From Desulfobacter postgatei 2ac9 (GTDB lineage Bacteria > Desulfobacterota > Desulfobacteria > Desulfobacterales > Desulfobacteraceae): DNA of 64,000 nucleotides. The DNA lies in assembly GCF_000233695.2 (NCBI RefSeq), contig NZ_CM001488.1, forward strand, positions 1,587,703 to 1,651,702. The letters are read 5' to 3'. The notes beneath the pieces were generated by a model. That model had not been told where the DNA came from and did not search any database. It worked only from the letters and a program-made list of their open reading frames with translations. Shown one piece after another: positions 25,313 to 35,195 of this stretch; the stretch's first letter is position 1; each line of letters opens with the position of its first letter. The translations under genes were made by a program, and so were the position numbers.

Positions 25313-26511
25313 TTTCAGTTCAAAATATATCAAAGACGTTTAAACTGTACCGCAAGCCATCGGAACGACTTAAGGAGATTATATTCAGGCAGTGCCGCCA
25401 CAAAAAATTTGATGCGGTTAAAAACCTGAGCTTTACGGTTCCCGGGGGGCAGACCCTTGGGCTTATCGGAGAAAACGGGGCTGGTAAATCAACGGTTTTA
25501 AAACTTCTCACAGGCATTCTCATACCGGACACAGGGACAGTTCATATATCGGGCAAAATAACGGGTCTGCTGGAACTTGGTACCGGATTCAACCATGAAT
25601 TTTCAGGCATTGATAATATTATTCATAATGCAACATATCTTGGGCTTTCCAGGTCGGAAATTAACCGGAAGCTGGATGAGATCATCTCATTTACGGAGCT
25701 GGGGGATTTTATCCATGAGCCCCTTAAAACATATTCTTCGGGCATGATCATGCGTCTGGCCTTTTCCGTGGCCATTCATGCCGAACCCCAGGCGTTTGTC
25801 GTGGATGAGGCCCTGTCCGTAGGAGATGCCTATTTTCAGCAAAAATGTATGCAGAAGATACGGGAGTTCAAGGCGGGCGGGGGATCCATTGTGTTTGTTT
25901 CCCACGATATGAATGCCGTAAAGGTTTTATGTGATAAAGCGATATTATTGGATCGCGGCACAGCAATTGAATATGGAGAACCCGAAACCATCATCAATGC
26001 CTATAATTGCCATATTGCACGGCGTTCTGTATCAAATGATGATGTCAGGGCAGGGCGTTCACTCAACGGGTACGGCAGCCGGCAGGTTTTGATCGAATCC
26101 GTGACACTGAAAGATGAGCATCAAAACGAGACAAAGATCCTCATCAGCGGTAAACCGGCGGACATTGTAATAACCCTTAAAGGGCAGGCATCCATGGAAG
26201 ATTTAACCCTGGGGATTGTCATACGGGATCGATTCGGACAAGACGTTTACGGCACAAACTCACATTATCTGAAAAAAAAGATTGATGTTCAGCAGGGCCG
26301 GACAATGGATATTGTCTATTCATTTGATCAGTTTAACCTGGGTCCGGGCAAATATTCGATTACTGCGGCAATCCACACTGGTGCAAGCCATGTTGATCAG
26401 TGTGTACACTGGGTTGATGGCTGTGCGGTCTTTGAAACCGTATTGGGGGATGAGCCTTTTTTTGCAGGCCTTATCCGGTTGACGCCCAAGTTGCATGTCA
26501 ATGGAGACTAA
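25309..26511 (+). CDS. wzt: Polysaccharide ABC exporter ATPase with C-terminal substrate domain
   Basis: A 400-residue Wzt-type protein. Walker A is GENGAGKST (about residues 54-62), the ABC signature is YSSGMIMRLAFS, Walker B is AFVVDEAL, and the H-loop is FVSHD. Residues ~250-400 form the extra Wzt C-terminal beta-sandwich that reads the terminal modification of the glycan. A Wzt with this domain usually works with a chain-terminating enzyme, which fits the WbdD-like methyltransferase at 29908. It overlaps the previous gene by 4 bases and the convergent large glycosyltransferase by 14. Confidence 0.93.
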   Translation: MISVQNISKTFKLYRKPSERLKEIIFRQCRHKKFDAVKNLSFTVPGGQTLGLIGENGAGKSTVLKLLTGILIPDTGTVHISGKITGLLELGTGFNHEFSGIDNIIHNATYLGLSRSEINRKLDEIISFTELGDFIHEPLKTYSSGMIMRLAFSVAIHAEPQAFVVDEALSVGDAYFQQKCMQKIREFKAGGGSIVFVSHDMNAVKVLCDKAILLDRGTAIEYGEPETIINAYNCHIARRSVSNDDVRAGRSLNGYGSRQVLIESVTLKDEHQNETKILISGKPADIVITLKGQASMEDLTLGIVIRDRFGQDVYGTNSHYLKKKIDVQQGRTMDIVYSFDQFNLGPGKYSITAAIHTGASHVDQCVHWVDGCAVFETVLGDEPFFAGLIRLTPKLHVNGD

Positions 26512-29500
26512 GCGCATACCCTTTAATTATGTTCCCCAATTGTTTTCCCAGTACCTGCCAATCGTGGGACAACAGCCACTGTTTTTGTTTTGACATCAGG
26601 CGACTGGATATTTCACGATTATTGATCATTGTTTCAATACCTTGGGCCATGTGTTCAGGTGTTGTCCCCGGCAGGGTATAGACAACGTCCGACACATCTT
26701 CAAAGATATCCAGGGGGGTCACTGCGATGGGGCGGCCGGTGGCCAGCCCCGCCCTGACCGACGCACTGGAAGACTCCTGGGTGGTCTGGCAGGGATAAAC
26801 AATGACATTCGCCCGGGATAGCCTGTTAAAAATCTCTTTTTCCTCCAGATACCTGTTATCCATGGTGATCTCATTGCCGTATGGACTCTCTTTGATCTGC
26901 TGCAGGCGCAGCCTTTGTTCCTCTTTTGAAGCTGGGGCGGCCGGATAGAGCGCGTTTAAAAGAAGCAGCTTGAGGTCCGGGTCCTTTTTTTTCAGGAGCT
27001 CAAAGGCGCAAATCAGTTCCCGGATGCCTTTATGGGGGAGCAGAAAGCCGTAGGCCGCAATCAGTTTTTCATCCACCTCTGCCTCAGGTCGATGCGTGGG
27101 AGGATGATCGGGTGCAGGAAACGATGCGCCCCCTGTACGGGCCAATGAATGGGAACTGACATCCACGCCATGGGGAAAGCGCATCACGTTTTCAACACAA
27201 CCCATGGATTTGAGGTGATTCAAGTCGTGAACGGAATGAACGACCAGCCTGTGGGTATTGATCAGTGATGATTTTATCTGGGATAGGGATTTGGGGAGGT
27301 GGGGGGGCAGGACATCTGCCGTAGAGTGTAAAAAAAGGTAACAGCGTTTTTGATATCCTTTCATGGTATCTAAAAAGCCGGATAATGCGTTTAGATTGAA
27401 AAAACTGAAATTAAATTGAATCACGATATCCGTGATCCCAGCAGCAACAATTCTATGAACCAGTTGCTGCAGGTTATCTTTTTCGTCTGCTTCCCAACAG
27501 CGGATGACCTCAGGTCCATCCTGTTCAGTCAGATTAAGGGCGTTGTTTGCAAGTACCGTCACTTTTCCGACAGAAAGACAACGGAGTAAGTATTTTGAGT
27601 AGGATGCGATGCCGCAGCGTGTATTCCATGTCGTTACCCAGCCGATGCGCGGTTCTGTGGCTGGACAATTCTGATGGTCCAGGGCCTTAATTGCCTGGGT
27701 CAATCGTTTTGAAACCTGTCGCCAGGCGTAGTTTTTGAGGATATTTTCTTTGGCGGCTCGGGTTTTACGGGTTATTTTTTCAGCAGGCAGCCGGGATATA
27801 TGTTCCATTTGCCTGGTCAGATCCCCAAGGTCCGGTTCCACCCAAACGGAATCGGGCAGTGCCATGTGGGTTTTGGCACGGCTGAATTTATAATCCGTCA
27901 GCCACGCTGTTTCATGGCTGCAAAAATCTGTTTGCCCGCCAAAACCCGTGGTGAGGACCGGCAGGCCGAACACCATGGCTTCGGCCATGGGCAGCCCAAA
28001 GCCTTCTCCACGGCTGGGCGCCACGAGAAGATCGCTGTGCCGGTACAGGGAAACAAGTTGACCCGGAGAGAGTTCATCTTCCACTAGAAGTATTTTCTTT
28101 TTGCTGTTCATTGTACCGTTATAAAAGAACAACTGAGACTGTTGTTCTTTTATCCACCCCGCTTTGTCCAACTGGCTGCGGATCGTATTGTGGGGATTGG
28201 GAAAGGTCTTGATAATAAGGGTAACTTCCGGACGGGCCCCGAAATCAGCTGCAGTAAAGGCTTTCAGCAGCAGGTCCGCGCCCTTCCGGGGAAAGCACGA
28301 AGAAATATGCAGCAGGGTATATCCGGGCGGAAACCGGAAAGGAAGCGGCTCCGGCGCGACCTCTTTTAAATGATCAGCCCCATTTCCCATGGTGACCGTG
28401 GGTACGGTGATGCCGTTATTTTTCAAGGTTCGGGCAACATAACCGGATACAGCCCCCACAAGGTGGAGCTGAATGTTGAATGAATCAATCCACTGCCCGG
28501 GAAAAACCGATTCCTCCCATGCATAGGGTGCAAGAATTTTCAAAGCGCCGTTCATCCCGCTGACCCTCGGGGGGAAAAGATTCCGGATGGCCAGATCCGC
28601 TTTTTCTTGCCTGACGCCACGGTTCCACATTTTTTTAATCCGGGGGAAATAGTTAAGAAACTTTTCATCCGGAGAAAAGTCCCCCCCTCCTTCGGTGGAA
28701 TGAAGCTCAAGGATGAAACCTTGATCCTGAAGCGCCAGCGCAAGCTCACGGTTCACAAGCGCCAGGCTGTAATTGGAGTCAAACGGTCCTTCAAAGCTTA
28801 TTTTCAGGGTGCTTTTTTTATCTGCGGCGGGGTGATGAAGGTCAATGGTATTGCGGGTGCCGGACAGCAGTGAATTTATAAATGCGTTGAGACCGGTTTT
28901 TAAATTTTCAAAGTCAAACCGGGAAAGGTTTGCCTGCTGTCCTTGTGCCAATCTGTGGCGCCATAACGGCTGGGTCATCAGGCGTTGCAATACCGCTGCA
29001 ACATCGGCACTGTTTTTGTGGGATAAAATAAGACCTGAACCTGCAAGGGTGTGTCTGATATTGCTGCTGTCGTAGGCAACGACGGGCAGCCCTATGCTTG
29101 AGGCTTCTATGAGCGGGATGCCGAACCCTTCATGATCACTTAAGCTGACAAAAAGATCGGCTGCATGATAGTATCCCCAAAGGTCTTGATCACTGACTTT
29201 CCCGGGTAAATGGACCTGTTCCTGCAAGCCGTAGCCTGCAACCAGCTTTTTAATATATTTCAGATAAGGGGGGCTGGTGTTTCCTCCCACACAGAAAAGG
29301 TGAACATTTTTGTTACCCAGCCGGGCCAGTGCGTGGACCAGATCGTGCTGGCATTTATTTTCACAGATCCTGCCCACAAACAGCAGGTTAAAAGTGGTTT
29401 CATGCCGGTGAGTGATCTGCCGGGACTCAGTGGTTTTTTTTATGTTTTCAAAATCAATTAACAAAGGGATGACATGTACGTTTTCATACCCCAAGCCCTT

Positions 29501-29911
29501 TAACTCCTGGGCATTATATTCCGAATCGGCGATGATGCCGTCAAACAGACCCTGCCAGCCGGCTAACTGTTCCCTGCCTTGTTTCGTTGCATTGCTGTGG
29601 GCTGTTCCGGTTTCAAAATAATGGGCCGGGGTGATGTTATGGTAAACCATTGCCAGACGGTCGGCCAGACTAATAAACCACCCGGGGTCGGGCTGGGCCG
29701 CCGCATGGTGGAGTAGCAGGATATTGTTGCTGTTTTCTTGATAGGTGCGCCTTGGTCGGACAAGATTCTTTAATTCCGGATCTATATTATCAGCGTATAT
29801 TTCAGATTCATACCCCAGGGAGGTCAGCATTCTTTTAATGAAAAAAAGGCTGTTGCTGACACCGTCTGCTTTGGTGATGGCCGGTGTATATTGATGAATG
29901 GCAATGGTCAT
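26498..29911 (-). CDS. Three-domain GT4 glycosyltransferase (1137 residues)
   Basis: Three GT-B/GT4 modules in one chain. Module 1 (about 1-370) has FNLLFVGRICENKCQHDLV and EGFGIPLIEASSIG near 261. Module 2 (about 375-750) has LLHISSCFPRKGADLLLKAF and EGFGLPMAEAMVFG near 634. Module 3 (about 765-1137) begins RIGWVTTWNTRCGIASYSKY and has a changed site, QESSSASVRAGLATG, near 1042, where the first Glu of E-x7-E is not in its usual place. It may therefore be regulatory or use another donor. Such multidomain enzymes polymerise repeat units of ABC-exported O-antigens. The gene overlaps the upstream methyltransferase by four bases. The function of each module is inferred. Confidence 0.85.
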   Translation of the reverse strand: MTIAIHQYTPAITKADGVSNSLFFIKRMLTSLGYESEIYADNIDPELKNLVRPRRTYQENSNNILLLHHAAAQPDPGWFISLADRLAMVYHNITPAHYFETGTAHSNATKQGREQLAGWQGLFDGIIADSEYNAQELKGLGYENVHVIPLLIDFENIKKTTESRQITHRHETTFNLLFVGRICENKCQHDLVHALARLGNKNVHLFCVGGNTSPPYLKYIKKLVAGYGLQEQVHLPGKVSDQDLWGYYHAADLFVSLSDHEGFGIPLIEASSIGLPVVAYDSSNIRHTLAGSGLILSHKNSADVAAVLQRLMTQPLWRHRLAQGQQANLSRFDFENLKTGLNAFINSLLSGTRNTIDLHHPAADKKSTLKISFEGPFDSNYSLALVNRELALALQDQGFILELHSTEGGGDFSPDEKFLNYFPRIKKMWNRGVRQEKADLAIRNLFPPRVSGMNGALKILAPYAWEESVFPGQWIDSFNIQLHLVGAVSGYVARTLKNNGITVPTVTMGNGADHLKEVAPEPLPFRFPPGYTLLHISSCFPRKGADLLLKAFTAADFGARPEVTLIIKTFPNPHNTIRSQLDKAGWIKEQQSQLFFYNGTMNSKKKILLVEDELSPGQLVSLYRHSDLLVAPSRGEGFGLPMAEAMVFGLPVLTTGFGGQTDFCSHETAWLTDYKFSRAKTHMALPDSVWVEPDLGDLTRQMEHISRLPAEKITRKTRAAKENILKNYAWRQVSKRLTQAIKALDHQNCPATEPRIGWVTTWNTRCGIASYSKYLLRCLSVGKVTVLANNALNLTEQDGPEVIRCWEADEKDNLQQLVHRIVAAGITDIVIQFNFSFFNLNALSGFLDTMKGYQKRCYLFLHSTADVLPPHLPKSLSQIKSSLINTHRLVVHSVHDLNHLKSMGCVENVMRFPHGVDVSSHSLARTGGASFPAPDHPPTHRPEAEVDEKLIAAYGFLLPHKGIRELICAFELLKKKDPDLKLLLLNALYPAAPASKEEQRLRLQQIKESPYGNEITMDNRYLEEKEIFNRLSRANVIVYPCQTTQESSSASVRAGLATGRPIAVTPLDIFEDVSDVVYTLPGTTPEHMAQGIETMINNREISSRLMSKQKQWLLSHDWQVLGKQLGNIIKGYALSLH

Positions 29912-31122
29912 TTTTTTGCCGGCTGCTTTGTCCCTGTTATCATATAGTCTGTGGCGCCGTAAACCATTGAATTAAAACGTTTTGCCACTTCACTGTCCTC
30001 CGGAACGCGCATGGTATCCTCAAAGGGGTGGAGAGGATGCACCGCTATTTCCGTGAATCCGTTGAATTCAAGGAGATGGCGGCTCAATTCCTTGGGGACC
30101 GGGGTTTTATGGGTGGGGTCCCTGTAAAACATATGGGTGGCCACATGGATATTCTCGGGGTTGGGGGTTTCTAAAATAACAGATCCGCCATGGGTGAGTA
30201 CCCGGTAAATTTCATGTATCAGCATATTGAGTTTTTCAAATGGCAGGTGCTCAATGACATGAAAGGCTGTGATCACATCAAGGCTTTGATCAGGCTGCTG
30301 TTGCAGCCATTCCAGCAAATCGCTCTGCTCGGCTTGCAATCCATGACTGAGGCATTGGCTTATCATTGCGCTGTTCATGTCGATTCCGGTAACCTTGGCA
30401 CAATAACCGGATATGATCTGAAGCCATTCTCCCCTGCCGCAGCCTAAATCTGCTGCCCGCATCTCTTTTTCCTTTGCAAAAAGAGGCTTCACCAAATCAA
30501 CCGTGGCTTTGTATCGCTCGAGTATTTCATCCCGGCTTCCCCTGTAGGCTTGTTCCAGGGAAAGATAATAGTTATCTATTGCGTGCAGGGAAATGGCATC
30601 TATTTTATCCAGTACGGTGGGATCTTTTGATGCCCTTAACTCCTGCCTGACATCAAAAAAGAACTGGTCAAGTCTGCGCTGCTGGGCCTGGGCCTCCTGG
30701 TTCAGGAAAAAAAATAAATTGGATTTGATCTCTTCCACCTGGCGATTAAGAGAGAGTACGTCTTTTTTCATGAATGCAGGGTCTTTAGCATAGTTGAAAA
30801 CCAACCGGCCAAAGGTGTGTATTGCCTTTATCCTGGATAACAGGGCATGCCAATTTTTCCATATAAGGAGTTGCTTTTTTTCCAGCCAGGAAAGTTGTAC
30901 GCTTTTTTTATTGAGTTGGGCATATTCCGGGGAGAGCAGCAGGTTGGCAATAACGATTTTTCTGGCAACTCCGGCATCCAACCGGTGTTGCAAAAATTGC
31001 AGTTCATCGTCACTGGCCTGTCTGCCTAAAATTAATTGATATGCTTGTCTTAAAAAAGCCTGATCATCGTCAAGTTGATCGAGCTCAGACGTAAGTTCTT
31101 GAATTGTTTTTTTTATTATCAT
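29908..31122 (-). CDS. SAM-dependent methyltransferase with DUF4214-like N-terminus, WbdD-like
   Basis: A 404-residue protein. Residues ~15-75 (AFLRQAYQLILGRQASDDEL, ANLLLSPEYA) look like a DUF4214 module. Residues ~110-200 are helical and probably coiled-coil. The class I methyltransferase domain starts near 215 with ADLGCGRGEWL (SAM loop), then VTGIDMNSAM, FHVIEHLP and ETPNPENI. Together with Wzt's C-terminal domain it is a candidate chain terminator that methylates the non-reducing end and fixes chain length. A separate kinase domain, present in E. coli WbdD, is not seen. It is first in a two-gene minus-strand operon. Confidence 0.82.
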   Translation of the reverse strand: MIIKKTIQELTSELDQLDDDQAFLRQAYQLILGRQASDDELQFLQHRLDAGVARKIVIANLLLSPEYAQLNKKSVQLSWLEKKQLLIWKNWHALLSRIKAIHTFGRLVFNYAKDPAFMKKDVLSLNRQVEEIKSNLFFFLNQEAQAQQRRLDQFFFDVRQELRASKDPTVLDKIDAISLHAIDNYYLSLEQAYRGSRDEILERYKATVDLVKPLFAKEKEMRAADLGCGRGEWLQIISGYCAKVTGIDMNSAMISQCLSHGLQAEQSDLLEWLQQQPDQSLDVITAFHVIEHLPFEKLNMLIHEIYRVLTHGGSVILETPNPENIHVATHMFYRDPTHKTPVPKELSRHLLEFNGFTEIAVHPLHPFEDTMRVPEDSEVAKRFNSMVYGATDYMITGTKQPAKK

Positions 31123-31276
31123 ATTTTTCCTAAATCAAGCGTCCTGACATTATTGGGATTTTTAAATCTGGCTTTTCGTTACACAACCTGCTATACCAAA
31201 ATTTTTTTTATATGAACCCAGGAAAATTATAAATTATAAACTATTTTGCTTTCTTTGACCATATTTAGGATAGCCC

Positions 31277-32674
31277 ATGAAAAAAATTTATGTAGATTGT
31301 TCGTTCCTGCCGGAAAACCCTGAATTGAACACCGGCATTCAGCGGGTGGTGCGTGAAATCATGCGGCATATGGAACACCTTGCTACCGAAGATGATTATA
31401 AAGTGATCCCTGTGAATTTAAGTTATGGACAATTTGTTCCTGTGGATGTCAAGGATCTTTACCGAAAGAAAAAAAAGGAAAACATAGAACCAAGCCCGAC
31501 ATTTAAACTTAATACCAAAGAATTGGCTAAGAAGGGCGCCATGTGGTTTGTATTGTATCTAAAGCAGATTTATCTTGCTTTTCTTAATTTAATTGCCGCC
31601 ATTCTATATCGCCCTGGGGTCAGGGCATTTCTCCTTGCGCCCCGGAATCGTTTCGGTTTGAATATGTTTATTGATAAAATCCTGATACAGCCGGCCAAGG
31701 CCCTTGTTAGATTGATTGCGATACGTATAAGACATAGGGATACCTCAGAATTTTTGCCAAAGAGCGGAGATGTCCTTTTACTATTGGATTCGAGCTGGCA
31801 TATGGATATCTGGCCGAGTGTGGCCAAAGCAAAAGAGTCCGGAGCCAAAGTCATTGCAGTCCTCTATGATATTATTCCGGTTACCCATCCAGAGTTTTGC
31901 GAAGAACCCTTGATCCCTGCCTTTGGAAAATGGTTTGAGTCCGCCCTGAAATTTGTGGACGGCTTTATTGCCATCTCCGCCACGGTTAAAAATGATTTTT
32001 CAACTTTTGTTGAAAACAAATATGGTCCCGATCATGGAAAGAAACTTGATTTTTTCCATTTAGGCAGCGACTTTAATTTTACTGAAATCAACGAAGACGG
32101 CATTCGTGAGCAGGTTCGCCGGGTGTTTGATGAACGGCCCACATACTTGATGGTTTCGACCCTTGAACCGAGAAAAAATCACTCCTATTTGCTTGATACA
32201 TTCGATGGGCTTTGGGCGAAAGGTATAGATGTGAATCTTTGTTTTATAGGCAGGGTAGGGTGGAAGGTAGACGACTTGCTTGAACGTATAAAAAGTAACA
32301 GTGAATATCAAAGGCGGCTGTTCTTCTGGTCCGATATTAATGACGTTGAACTTGCATATTGTTATAAGCATGCATCCATGTTGGTTTTTCCGTCATTCAT
32401 TGAAGGTTTCGGGTTACCTATAATCGAAAGTTTGGGCCATGGCCTTCCGGTTCTGGCATCGGACACCCCGATCCATAGAGAAGTGGGGCTTGATCACATC
32501 GGTTATTTTGATCTGGCTCATCCCGGCTCCCTTGAAAAACAAATCGAGGGTATTGAAAAGAACGGTATCCCTGATGCTCTCAGGGTAGATCCCGATTATC
32601 GTTGGCTGGACTGGGAATCCAGCACCAGAATGCTGCTGGATAAAATTAACAAAATGCTGCTGACTTTTAAATAA
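31277..32674 (+). CDS. GT4 family glycosyltransferase
   Basis: A 465-residue enzyme. The start KIYVDCSFLPENPELNTGIQ is typical of the NTGIQRVV group of GT4 enzymes. The middle contains an unusual insertion (about 90-150) with hydrophobic and basic residues, perhaps membrane-associating. The donor-binding half has LMVSTLEPRKNHSYLLDTF and EGFGLPIIESLGHG near residue 375. Its last 56 codons are duplicated after the IS66 element (35196-35364). The stop overlapped the convergent sulfotransferase end by 8 bases in the ancestral arrangement, still visible at 35357-35364. Confidence 0.88.
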   Translation: MKKIYVDCSFLPENPELNTGIQRVVREIMRHMEHLATEDDYKVIPVNLSYGQFVPVDVKDLYRKKKKENIEPSPTFKLNTKELAKKGAMWFVLYLKQIYLAFLNLIAAILYRPGVRAFLLAPRNRFGLNMFIDKILIQPAKALVRLIAIRIRHRDTSEFLPKSGDVLLLLDSSWHMDIWPSVAKAKESGAKVIAVLYDIIPVTHPEFCEEPLIPAFGKWFESALKFVDGFIAISATVKNDFSTFVENKYGPDHGKKLDFFHLGSDFNFTEINEDGIREQVRRVFDERPTYLMVSTLEPRKNHSYLLDTFDGLWAKGIDVNLCFIGRVGWKVDDLLERIKSNSEYQRRLFFWSDINDVELAYCYKHASMLVFPSFIEGFGLPIIESLGHGLPVLASDTPIHREVGLDHIGYFDLAHPGSLEKQIEGIEKNGIPDALRVDPDYRWLDWESSTRMLLDKINKMLLTFK

Positions 32675-32762
32675 CACCAATTGATTTAACGATCAGGCGC
32701 TTGTAAATATCATTTGATTTTTGCAAAAGATCACCGGGGAGAGGTTCATTTATCCGGTGAAG
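32506..32762. repeat. 257-bp direct repeat flanking IS66, left copy
   Basis: Base-for-base identical to 35196-35452. It covers the 3' end of the glycosyltransferase gene and the end of the sulfotransferase gene (opposite strand). It abuts the left end of the IS66 element exactly. Confidence 0.97.
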
Positions 32763-32846
32763 GTAAGCGGTTAGCAAACCCCATCTACAAATCGTTAGCG
32801 TGCCATGAGAAGATGAGCCATCTTTTAATTAGCGGAGGTTCATCAT

Positions 32847-33179
32847 ATGTCAAAAGCAAACAAGAAAAATCAAAAGCGCACCCAATTCTGGAAGCACCAT
32901 ATTAAACAATGGTCTGAATCCGGCATGTCACAGAATGCATACTGTAGGCAACATGACTTAAGGCCCAACCAGTTTACATACTGGAAAAGCAAATTCAAAA
33001 ACCAGACCCTTTTTCCAGAATTCGTTCAGCTCCCTTCAACACAAAGCACCCAGGTTCTAAACCTTTCTGAGCAAAAAGGATTAAGGCTGAATATAGATAA
33101 CCGATTTCAGATCGAAATACCGGATGGATTTTCCCAGACAACCCTGGCCCAGGTACTCCAAGTATTGGGGAGGTGCTGA
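32847..33179 (+). CDS. tnpA: IS66 accessory protein TnpA
   Basis: A 110-residue basic protein (SKANKKNQKRTQFWKHHIKQ). A predicted helix-turn-helix (WSESGMSQNAYCRQHDLRPN) is typical of IS66 OrfA. AGCGGAGG lies about 8 bases before the ATG. It is required for transposition in characterised IS66 elements, though its precise role is unclear. Its stop overlaps the tnpB start (TGATG). Confidence 0.9.
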   Translation: MSKANKKNQKRTQFWKHHIKQWSESGMSQNAYCRQHDLRPNQFTYWKSKFKNQTLFPEFVQLPSTQSTQVLNLSEQKGLRLNIDNRFQIEIPDGFSQTTLAQVLQVLGRC

Positions 33180-33532
33180 TGTTTTCTCCCACCCAGAATT
33201 TAAAAATTCATATTGCACTTGGGAGCACTGATATGCGTAAATCCATTGATGGGTTATCCATACTTGTGAGTGAAACATTGAATTTAGATCCATTCTCAGG
33301 ACACATGTTTGTATTCTGTAATCGGAAACAGAATATATTGAAAATCCTGTATTGGGATCGTAATGGATTCTGTCTCTGGCACAAGAGGCTGGAAAAGGAT
33401 TGTTTTCAATGGCCCAAGTCAAAAAATGAGATTTTAACCATTGGCGCAAAAGAACTTTCCTGGCTAATGGACGGGCTCTCAATTCATCAGGAAAAAGCAC
33501 ATAAGCCATTAAAATATTCGGCTGTTTTTTGA
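33179..33532 (+). CDS. tnpB: IS66 accessory protein TnpB
   Basis: A 117-residue protein from the ATG at 33179, with a GTG two codons upstream as alternative. It carries the IS66 Orf2 signature STDMRKSIDGL, then GHMFVFCNRKQNILKILYWD and NGFCLWHKRLEKDCFQWP. It overlaps both neighbours by a few bases, so the three genes are translationally coupled. Confidence 0.92.
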   Translation: MFSPTQNLKIHIALGSTDMRKSIDGLSILVSETLNLDPFSGHMFVFCNRKQNILKILYWDRNGFCLWHKRLEKDCFQWPKSKNEILTIGAKELSWLMDGLSIHQEKAHKPLKYSAVF

Positions 33533-33576
33533 AGAAAAAACTGTCAAAAACCGGGTGGTTATGGTATATACAACGC

Positions 33577-35163
33577 ATGAATCAAGAGGCTTTTGCGAAC
33601 ATAAATGACGTTGAGAAATTAAAAGAAATAATGGCTTCTTTTGTCAGTGATTTTTCAGACAGAGAACACAATTATAAAGCCGAAATAAAAATTCTCAACG
33701 AGCAGATTAAAAGCCTTCTGGACCGACTTTTTGGCAAAAAGACAGAAAAAATTAATAAGGATGACGGTCAACGCTCCCTTTTCGATACTTTTGAACCGGA
33801 TACTCCCATATTAGACGACGAGCCCGAAGAAATCAGTGTGCCTGCCCATAAGGGGAAAAAAACAGGGCGCAAGCCTTTGCCTGCAAACCTTCCACGGGTT
33901 GAAGTGATCCACGATCTGAGCGAGGAAGAAAAAACATGTGGCTGTGGTTGCATGAAATCGCGTTGTGGCCAGGAAGAATCTGAACAGCTTGAGATTATTC
34001 CGGCACAGATGAGAGTGATCAAGAATATCCGTTATAAATACGCATGTAAAAACTGTGAAGGTGTTGAAGATGACGGCCCGACAGTGTCCATTGCCAGAAT
34101 GCCGGAACAAATGATCCCCAAAAGCATTGCAACCCCAGGACTTCTGGCTCATATCCTGACCGCCAAATTTGCAGATGCCTTGCCTTTCTACCGGCAGGAA
34201 AAACAGTTTCACCGAATTGGAGTAGACATTCACAGATCAAATATGTGCAATTGGGCAATAAAAGTGGCCCAGGGCTGTGAGATCCTGCTGGAATTCATGA
34301 AGGGTGAAATCCTTAACGGTCCAGTGATCAATATTGATGAAACAACTGTCCAAGTTCTGAAAGAACCGAAACGGTCAAAATGCTATATGTGGGTGTTCAA
34401 AGGAGGAACACCGGACAATCCCATTATTCTGTTCCAGTATCACCCAACTCGATCCGGGGATGTTGCCCGTAATTTTTTGAACGGCTATCAGGGTATTGTC
34501 CAAACGGATGGTTATGGTGCATATGACTTTCTTGATCATATTGAGGGAATCATTCATGTTGCCTGCTGGATACACGCACGTCGAAAGTTCATGGAGGTGG
34601 TCAAAGCTGCCGGGAATAAAGACGGCAAACCGACAGGAATCTCCGGCAAAGCCCTGAAGTACATCAGCAAATTATACAAAATAGAGAGAGAGGCCAAAGA
34701 ACTTGGTTTGTCTGCTGATGGACTTTACCGGAAAAGGCAGGAACAAGCCTTGCCTATCCTTGATGAATTTAAAAAATGGTTGGATGCTCAAGTTGAGAAG
34801 GTGCCCCCCAAAAGCCTTCTTGGCAAAGCCATCAACTACACCCTTAATCAATGGCATCGGCTGGTCCTGTATACGGAAAGTGGTCTGGTAATGCCCGACA
34901 ATAATGTGGTTGAAAATGCAATAAGACCCTTTGTGGTCGGTAGAAAAAATTGGTTATTTTCGTGTACATCCGAAGGCGCCAGGGCCAGTGCCTGCATTTA
35001 CAGCCTAATCGAAACCGCCAAGGCCAATGGACTTGAACCTTATTGGTACCTCAAATTTCTTTTTGAAAATTTACCGGAAGCCATGACGGAAGACGAATTT
35101 AAAGCTTTGATGCCACAAAACGTGGATAAAAACTTGCTGGAAAACTATACAACACCCCGATAG
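33577..35163 (+). CDS. tnpC: IS66 transposase TnpC
   Basis: A 528-residue transposase from the ATG at 33577; a TTG at 33529 overlapping tnpB would add 16 residues. The N-terminal coiled coil is followed by the LFGKKTEK motif, a CGCGCMK zinc-binding-like cluster (CGCxC and CKNC), and the DDE residues: INIDETTVQVL (D), VQTDGYGAYD (D) and VENAIRPFVVGRKNWLF (E). The C-terminal IS66 signature is complete. No frameshift is seen. Confidence 0.93.
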   Translation: MNQEAFANINDVEKLKEIMASFVSDFSDREHNYKAEIKILNEQIKSLLDRLFGKKTEKINKDDGQRSLFDTFEPDTPILDDEPEEISVPAHKGKKTGRKPLPANLPRVEVIHDLSEEEKTCGCGCMKSRCGQEESEQLEIIPAQMRVIKNIRYKYACKNCEGVEDDGPTVSIARMPEQMIPKSIATPGLLAHILTAKFADALPFYRQEKQFHRIGVDIHRSNMCNWAIKVAQGCEILLEFMKGEILNGPVINIDETTVQVLKEPKRSKCYMWVFKGGTPDNPIILFQYHPTRSGDVARNFLNGYQGIVQTDGYGAYDFLDHIEGIIHVACWIHARRKFMEVVKAAGNKDGKPTGISGKALKYISKLYKIEREAKELGLSADGLYRKRQEQALPILDEFKKWLDAQVEKVPPKSLLGKAINYTLNQWHRLVLYTESGLVMPDNNVVENAIRPFVVGRKNWLFSCTSEGARASACIYSLIETAKANGLEPYWYLKFLFENLPEAMTEDEFKALMPQNVDKNLLENYTTPR

Positions 35164-35195
35164 GCTTAAAAAGGTGTGGTTCATACACCGCTTAC

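Larger units (their letters stand above)
32763..35195 (+). mobile_element. IS66-family insertion sequence, apparently complete
   Basis: A 2433-bp element with ends GTAAGCGG (32763) and CCGCTTAC (35188-35195), the IS66-type termini. It carries tnpA, tnpB and tnpC in the usual order with all frames open. IS66 normally makes an 8-bp target duplication; here each end touches one copy of a 257-bp perfect direct repeat. The element looks recent and potentially active. Confidence 0.92.

Noticed and set aside
32714-32905. Small frame at the left IS66 junction
   Set aside because: It spans the repeat/IS boundary and overlaps tnpA in another frame; no supporting signal.
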